Shown here in pieces: positions 42,215 to 45,793 of a stretch of DNA of 45,793 nucleotides. The stretch spans positions 1-45,793 of the forward strand of contig UQMR01000011.1 in the NCBI GenBank assembly GCA_900542255.1, given 5' to 3'. Under the pieces are notes generated by a model that saw nothing but the letters and a program-made list of their open reading frames with translations, did no database searches and was not told where the DNA came from. The position numbers and the translations under genes were made by a program. Within the stretch, counting starts at the first letter, position 1; the number at the start of each line of letters is the position of its first letter. The stretch is from an uncultured Porphyromonadaceae bacterium (GTDB taxonomy: Bacteria; Bacteroidota; Bacteroidia; Bacteroidales; Barnesiellaceae_A).

Positions 42215-42248
42215 GAAAACGGGACGTTATCGGAAATGATAACGCCCC
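42215..42248 (-). terminator. terminator of ilvE
   Basis: An 11-position stem (42221-42231 with 42238-42248; cgttatc core, one A-C mismatch, GGG/CCC base) with a 6-nt loop. On the minus strand the stem is followed by GTTTTCTTTT. It starts 17 nt after the ilvE stop. Confidence 0.8.
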
Positions 42249-42264
42249 GCATATAATCATATTA

Positions 42265-43290
42265 TTATTCTACTATTTCGTTCCACCCGAATGTGTCGGG
42301 AGCTTCACCCTTGCGGATGGCGCAAAGCTCGTTATAGAGTTTCTTGCACCAGGGCCCTACCGTTCCATCGGTCGTGTACGTGTAAGATACACCGCGCACG
42401 GGGTCATCGATACGCGAGATTGGGCTGATAACGGCAGCCGTACCGCAAGCAGCAGCCTCCTCGAAGGTAGCCAATTCGTCTTCGGGTACCGGACGGCACT
42501 CTACTTTCAGGCCCATTCTCTCGGCAAGCGCCTGCAAACTACGGTTGGTGATAGAAGGCAATATCGACTCGCTCTTGGGAGTGATATAGGTATTGTCACG
42601 AATACCGAAGAAGTTGGCCGGGCCGCACTCGTCGATATATTTTTTCTCTTTGGCATCGAGATATATGGCTGCCGAGTAACCGCCCTCATGTGCCAGCTCG
42701 CCCGAGACGAGACTTGCAGCGTAGTTACCGCCTACCTTGTATTTACCCGTACCCAGCGGCGCAGCTCGGTCGTAGCCTCGCATAATAACCATCGGTGTAG
42801 GCACCATACCCTCTTTGAAATAAGGACCTACGGGCATTACAAATACGACAAACATATACTCCTTGGAAGGTTTCACACCTACTTGGCTCGATGTGCCTAT
42901 CACAAGCGGACGTATATATAAAGAGGCCTCGCTTTCATAAGGAGGCACGAAACGCTCGTTTTTCTTTACGCACAACTTAACGGCTTCCTTAAACAATTCT
43001 ACAGGCACCTCAGGCATCAATATACCGCGGCAGGAGCTTTGCAAACGCTCGGCTCCGGCTTGCAGACGGAAGATACGTATTTTGCCGTCTTTCCCTCTGA
43101 AAGCTTTCAAGCCTTCAAAACACTCCTGTCCGTAGTGCAGACAGGTTGCAGCCATGTGCAGGTCGAGAGTTTTCTTATCTGTTACTTCAAGCGAGCTCCA
43201 CTTCCCGTCTTTGTAGTAGCAACGCACATTATAGTCGGTATCGAGGTATCCGAAACCGAGGCTGTTCCAATCAAGATTTGCGAGTTCCAT
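42265..43290 (-). CDS. ilvE: branched-chain-amino-acid aminotransferase
   Basis: A 341-residue PLP-dependent fold-type IV aminotransferase for the last step of valine, leucine and isoleucine synthesis. HYGQECFEGLKAFRG, the arginine-bearing FRLQAGAERLQ, YIRPLVIG, the PLP lysine in GTGKYKVGGNYA, and DECGPANFFGI with SILPSITNRS are all conserved, as is CGTAAVISPI. Full length for the bacterial type. It has a perfect promoter 22-53 nt upstream and its own terminator, so it is a single-gene unit. Confidence 0.96.
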   Translation of the reverse strand: MELANLDWNSLGFGYLDTDYNVRCYYKDGKWSSLEVTDKKTLDLHMAATCLHYGQECFEGLKAFRGKDGKIRIFRLQAGAERLQSSCRGILMPEVPVELFKEAVKLCVKKNERFVPPYESEASLYIRPLVIGTSSQVGVKPSKEYMFVVFVMPVGPYFKEGMVPTPMVIMRGYDRAAPLGTGKYKVGGNYAASLVSGELAHEGGYSAAIYLDAKEKKYIDECGPANFFGIRDNTYITPKSESILPSITNRSLQALAERMGLKVECRPVPEDELATFEEAAACGTAAVISPISRIDDPVRGVSYTYTTDGTVGPWCKKLYNELCAIRKGEAPDTFGWNEIVE

Positions 43291-43311
43291 AAGTCATAAA
43301 TTTAGGTTCTA

Positions 43312-43343
43312 CAAAGATATATTTTTCCTATTAAGAATACAAA
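43312..43343 (-). promoter_or_regulatory. promoter of ilvE
   Basis: On the minus strand, TTTG (43340-43343), 20 bp and TATCTTTG (43312-43319), a perfect match. Transcription should begin near 43305, about 15 nt before the ATG. Confidence 0.87.
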
Positions 43344-43407
43344 TTATAAGCAAATATTCTCTGCAAAAGTGCATAAAGCTCATATTTACGACATAACATA
43401 CTGATTA

Positions 43408-43722
43408 TCAGAATGGATATTTTCGATTAGGATTTTTAGGAAACCACCCTTTTTTCACACGTTCTTCTTGCTCGAACAGCTCCTTGATAGTCCAAAATGA
43501 GGAAAACGAGAAGACGCCAAGCAATGCCGACCATACCACCTCGGCAACAAATATCGACAATATCACTCCCACAATACCCAAAACGAGGAATAGCCACCAG
43601 CAACGTGTGCCCCAATAATAGTAGGCTTTTATCGTTATGGGGTGAAACAATCCGATAATAAGGAAAGTAGACAATCCTATAAAAAGCCCTATAAGATGGT
43701 AAGCTGAAAGAAATTCTATCAT
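43408..43722 (-). CDS. DUF4491 family small membrane protein
   Basis: A 104-residue protein with three hydrophobic helices (about residues 7-27, 42-62 and 65-80) and a basic cytoplasmic tail rich in Glu/Lys ending NPNRKYPF. IGLSTFLIIGLFHPITIKAYYYWGTRCWW is the DUF4491 signature (read as FLIIGLFHPI and GTRCWW). The function of the family is unknown. The ATG at 43722 is chosen over a GTG two codons upstream. It stands alone between ilvE and the divergent glycosyltransferase gene. Confidence 0.85.
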   Translation of the reverse strand: MIEFLSAYHLIGLFIGLSTFLIIGLFHPITIKAYYYWGTRCWWLFLVLGIVGVILSIFVAEVVWSALLGVFSFSSFWTIKELFEQEERVKKGWFPKNPNRKYPF

Positions 43723-44010
43723 AATCACATACTATTTACATATTATTACAAAATAAATTACACACACTTTACACCTTATGGCAGACGTGCGCTACATGGC
43801 GACAAAGATAAGATTTAAGGCATACAAGAACAAATATTGTGCAACTTATCGACCGGTCCTCTCACTCACAACACACCGGACGATTGTATTGTTTTATGAT
43901 CATTATAAAACTGTACCGAGCTGATTTTTTACCTTTCTGACAGAAAAAACTGTTGCATCGCATCAAAAAAATTATTTCCTTTGTATAACGAACCAAGACA
44001 AACGACATTT
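43723..44010. other. divergent intergenic region, AT-rich
   Basis: These 288 bases between DUF4491 and the glycosyltransferase gene hold one recognisable promoter on the plus strand (43952-43983). Nothing else stands out; no standard promoter was found for the DUF4491 gene. Confidence 0.7.
43952..43983 (+). promoter_or_regulatory. promoter of the glycosyltransferase at 44011
   Basis: GTTG (43952-43955), a 20-bp spacer and TTCCTTTG (43976-43983; one mismatch to TAnnTTTG). It also shows that the TTG at 43981, inside the -7 box, cannot be the start codon. Confidence 0.65.
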
Positions 44011-45141
44011 ATGAGATTTCTGTTTGTTGTTCAAGGCGAAGGTCGGGGGCACTTTATGCAAGCCATAGAGATGCACTCTATGCTGAAAAGACACGGGCAC
44101 GAAGTTGTCGCATGCCTCGTAGGAAAAAGCCCGCAACGGAAAATACCCCAATATCTGTACACCCATCTCTCGGATGTGGAGATTATGTCATTCAAAAGCC
44201 CCAACTTTGTAGCACATCCCGGCGACAAAAGACCATCGGTATTTCTCAGCGTCATATATAATGTGATAAAATTGCCCGAGTTTTCGCTGACGGCCCGTTT
44301 CTTGCGTCATACCGTAAGCCGATACAAACCCGATGCTGTCATCAACTTTTATGACATCATGATGGGTATTGCCAACATATTCCACCCCATGCAGGTCCCT
44401 ATCATCTGTATAGGGCATCAGTATCTGTTCTTGCACAAACAGTTCGATTTCCCCGACAAGCTGAAAGTAGAGCTCGACTCGCTCCTTGTCTTTACCCGCG
44501 CCACCAGCATCGGAGCCTCCAAGCGACTGGCACTCTCGTTCTATCCTGCACCCGACGATGTAAAACACGATATTGTCGTCGTTCCACCGCTTTTGCGGCA
44601 GGTAGTGCACAACACGACCAGCCAGAAAGGGAAATACATACACGGGTACATGCTCAACAGCGGATTTGCCGAAGAGGTGCAACAATGGCACAAACGGCAT
44701 CCCGATGTAGAGATGCACTTCTTCTGGGACAAGACCGACGTACCCGAAACCTACGAATACGAGCCGGGGCTCACGTTCCACTATATCAATGACGAGAAAT
44801 TCCTGCAATACATGGCCGGCTGCGGCGGATATGCCACCACGGCAGGATTCGAGTCGGTATGCGAAGCGATATACCTGCAAAAGCCCGTACTGATGGTACC
44901 TGTACACATAGAGCAGGCTTGCAACGGATATGATGCCATGAAAGTGGGAGCCGGCGTCGTATCGAAAACATTCGACATGGATAAGCTGCTCGACCTCATG
45001 CAGAACTACACGCCCAATCCCGATTTCGCATCATGGTGCGACCAGGCCGAGGAGCGCATCATAGAAGCCATCGAAGAGTGTGTGCGCAACCACCGCAACC
45101 GCTGGTATCATCGTTTTTTTGCCAGACACCTATTCCGGTAG
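44011..45141 (+). CDS. GT-B glycosyltransferase, MurG/UGT-like
   Basis: A 376-residue protein with the GT-B layout of the MurG/GT28-like and UDP-glycosyltransferase-like group. The N-terminal lobe begins RFLFVVQGEGRGHFMQA, the glycine-rich acceptor-side loop, and the C-terminal lobe has YMAGCGGYATTAGFESVCEAI and KPVLMVPVHIEQACNGYDA, the nucleotide-sugar binding region (each read as short motifs). Proteins of this kind add sugars to lipids, pigments or wall precursors; the substrate is unknown. The ATG at 44011 is the start; it stands alone, ending 5 nt before the convergent umuC gene. Not linked to the polysaccharide locus. Confidence 0.8.
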   Translation: MRFLFVVQGEGRGHFMQAIEMHSMLKRHGHEVVACLVGKSPQRKIPQYLYTHLSDVEIMSFKSPNFVAHPGDKRPSVFLSVIYNVIKLPEFSLTARFLRHTVSRYKPDAVINFYDIMMGIANIFHPMQVPIICIGHQYLFLHKQFDFPDKLKVELDSLLVFTRATSIGASKRLALSFYPAPDDVKHDIVVVPPLLRQVVHNTTSQKGKYIHGYMLNSGFAEEVQQWHKRHPDVEMHFFWDKTDVPETYEYEPGLTFHYINDEKFLQYMAGCGGYATTAGFESVCEAIYLQKPVLMVPVHIEQACNGYDAMKVGAGVVSKTFDMDKLLDLMQNYTPNPDFASWCDQAEERIIEAIEECVRNHRNRWYHRFFARHLFR

Positions 45142-45146
45142 AAGCG

Positions 45147-45793
45147 TCACTTCACAGCCTTTACAACCAGAATATCCTTGAAGTTTGTCGTATAACAAGG
45201 CGACAGATGCCCTTGCTTTGCCATCCATAAAAGGCGGTTACCTTCTGCCCCCAAACGCAAAGTCCCCTTTCCGGCACGCTGGTTTACCTCATCGACCACC
45301 TGCATCAGCTTGCGATGTTTCTCTCGGTCGACCGTATCGTAGAGACTCAGCTGCACATGGTCTCGCGGCACAATGGACCCCAATATAACACCGGCTTTCC
45401 TGTATTCCTCGCCCTGACGATAAACCGAGGCCAACGCCTGCCGTGCATATTGCGACAACTCTATTGTACTGTCTGTGGCTACCGGCAAACGGAACTCGCG
45501 AGCTCCCACATAACAGGATGCCGCCCGCTGCCGTCCCTTGACAAACACCAGCACCGATGCGGCCGCCGATGCTTGCCGCCGCAGCCGGGTTGCCGCCACC
45601 GCCACAAAGTGCGCCACCGCTTCATATACATCATCAAACGCCGACAACGCCTGGCCGAACGTACGCGACACGGTTATCGACTGTTTCCCCTCGGGATGCT
45701 CATCGTCGGCGTAACAGACAATCCCATTCAGCTCGTCGTGCGTACGCTCCACTTCTACCGAATAGGAGTGCCGCAACCACGCGGCAGAACGAC
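45147..45793 (-). CDS. umuC: UmuC-type translesion DNA polymerase, 3' part only
   Basis: The last 215 residues of a Y-family polymerase subunit (Pol V, UmuC); the frame stays open to the right edge, where AAWLRHSYS joins. It includes the little-finger domain with QSITVSRTFGQAL and the C-terminal DUF4113 tail with VDEVNQRAGKGTLRLGAEG and LSPCYTTNFKDILVVKA. The catalytic palm lies outside the window. In Bacteroidota umuC usually follows umuD in a LexA-controlled pair, which cannot be checked here. Confidence 0.92.
   Translation of the reverse strand, partial: RSAAWLRHSYSVEVERTHDELNGIVCYADDEHPEGKQSITVSRTFGQALSAFDDVYEAVAHFVAVAATRLRRQASAAASVLVFVKGRQRAASCYVGAREFRLPVATDSTIELSQYARQALASVYRQGEEYRKAGVILGSIVPRDHVQLSLYDTVDREKHRKLMQVVDEVNQRAGKGTLRLGAEGNRLLWMAKQGHLSPCYTTNFKDILVVKAVK

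Noticed and set aside
1..45793. Transposons or prophage remnants explaining the composition change
   Set aside because: No transposase, integrase, terminal repeat or phage gene was seen; exchange by homologous recombination in conserved flanks fits better.

Overview
The window reads as a chromosomal segment of a gut-type Bacteroidales bacterium. The evidence is the recurrent Bacteroidota promoter (TTTG or GTTG, 20 bp, TAnnTTTG) in front of many genes, the lack of Shine-Dalgarno sites, a NigD-like lipoprotein, an ECF sigma factor paired with an anti-sigma/beta-barrel protein, DUF4491 and DUF5103 proteins, the Bacteroidota form of LptD, and the RmlB and FolD variants typical of the phylum. A Barnesiella-like genus is my guess from overall style and is not proven. 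No insertion sequence, integrase, prophage or CRISPR array was seen.

Layout. (1) 1-1030, plus strand: the 3' end of a GH25 lysozyme gene and a small secreted protein, closed by a bidirectional terminator. (2) 1113-23569, minus strand: a surface-polysaccharide locus of 24 genes, read from right to left. It starts with the complete dTDP-L-rhamnose set (rfbA, C, D, B) behind a leader of about 310 nt. An acyltransferase-3 gene follows, then an AT-rich block with Wzx flippase, Wzy polymerase, glycosyltransferases and two hexapeptide acyltransferases. Next come ugd, two more glycosyltransferases and a third hexapeptide acyltransferase. A distal operon with its own perfect promoter carries manC, a GT2, an epimerase/reductase, gmd, fcl, a UbiA-type prenyltransferase, a HAD phosphatase and a WecA/MraY-like initiating transferase. 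The locus thus encodes supply of dTDP-rhamnose, GDP-fucose and UDP-glucuronate, plus initiation, assembly, flipping and polymerisation of a lipid-linked repeat unit. No export gene (Wza/Wzc) or UpxY/UpxZ regulator lies inside the window. (3) 23570-24652: AT-rich non-coding DNA. (4) 24653-32236: housekeeping genes: the pcrA-nspC operon, a lone acetyltransferase, nfo, and the ffh-folD operon.

(5) 32499-35178, plus strand: NigD-like lipoprotein, ECF sigma factor, and a protein with a cytoplasmic anti-sigma-like end, one membrane helix, a Pro/Thr/Ala-rich linker and an outer-membrane barrel. This matches the dual-membrane-spanning anti-sigma (Dma) family and is the most striking system here. (6) 35404-45793: tRNA-Met(CAT), a block of three promoter-bearing tandem repeats, a DUF5103 protein (type IX secretion plug family), lptD-rsmF, an HD-domain protein, ilvE, DUF4491, a lone GT-B glycosyltransferase, and the 3' end of umuC.

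Coordinates were read by eye, and several starts were moved from upstream TTG/GTG codons to internal starts for the reasons given in each entry.
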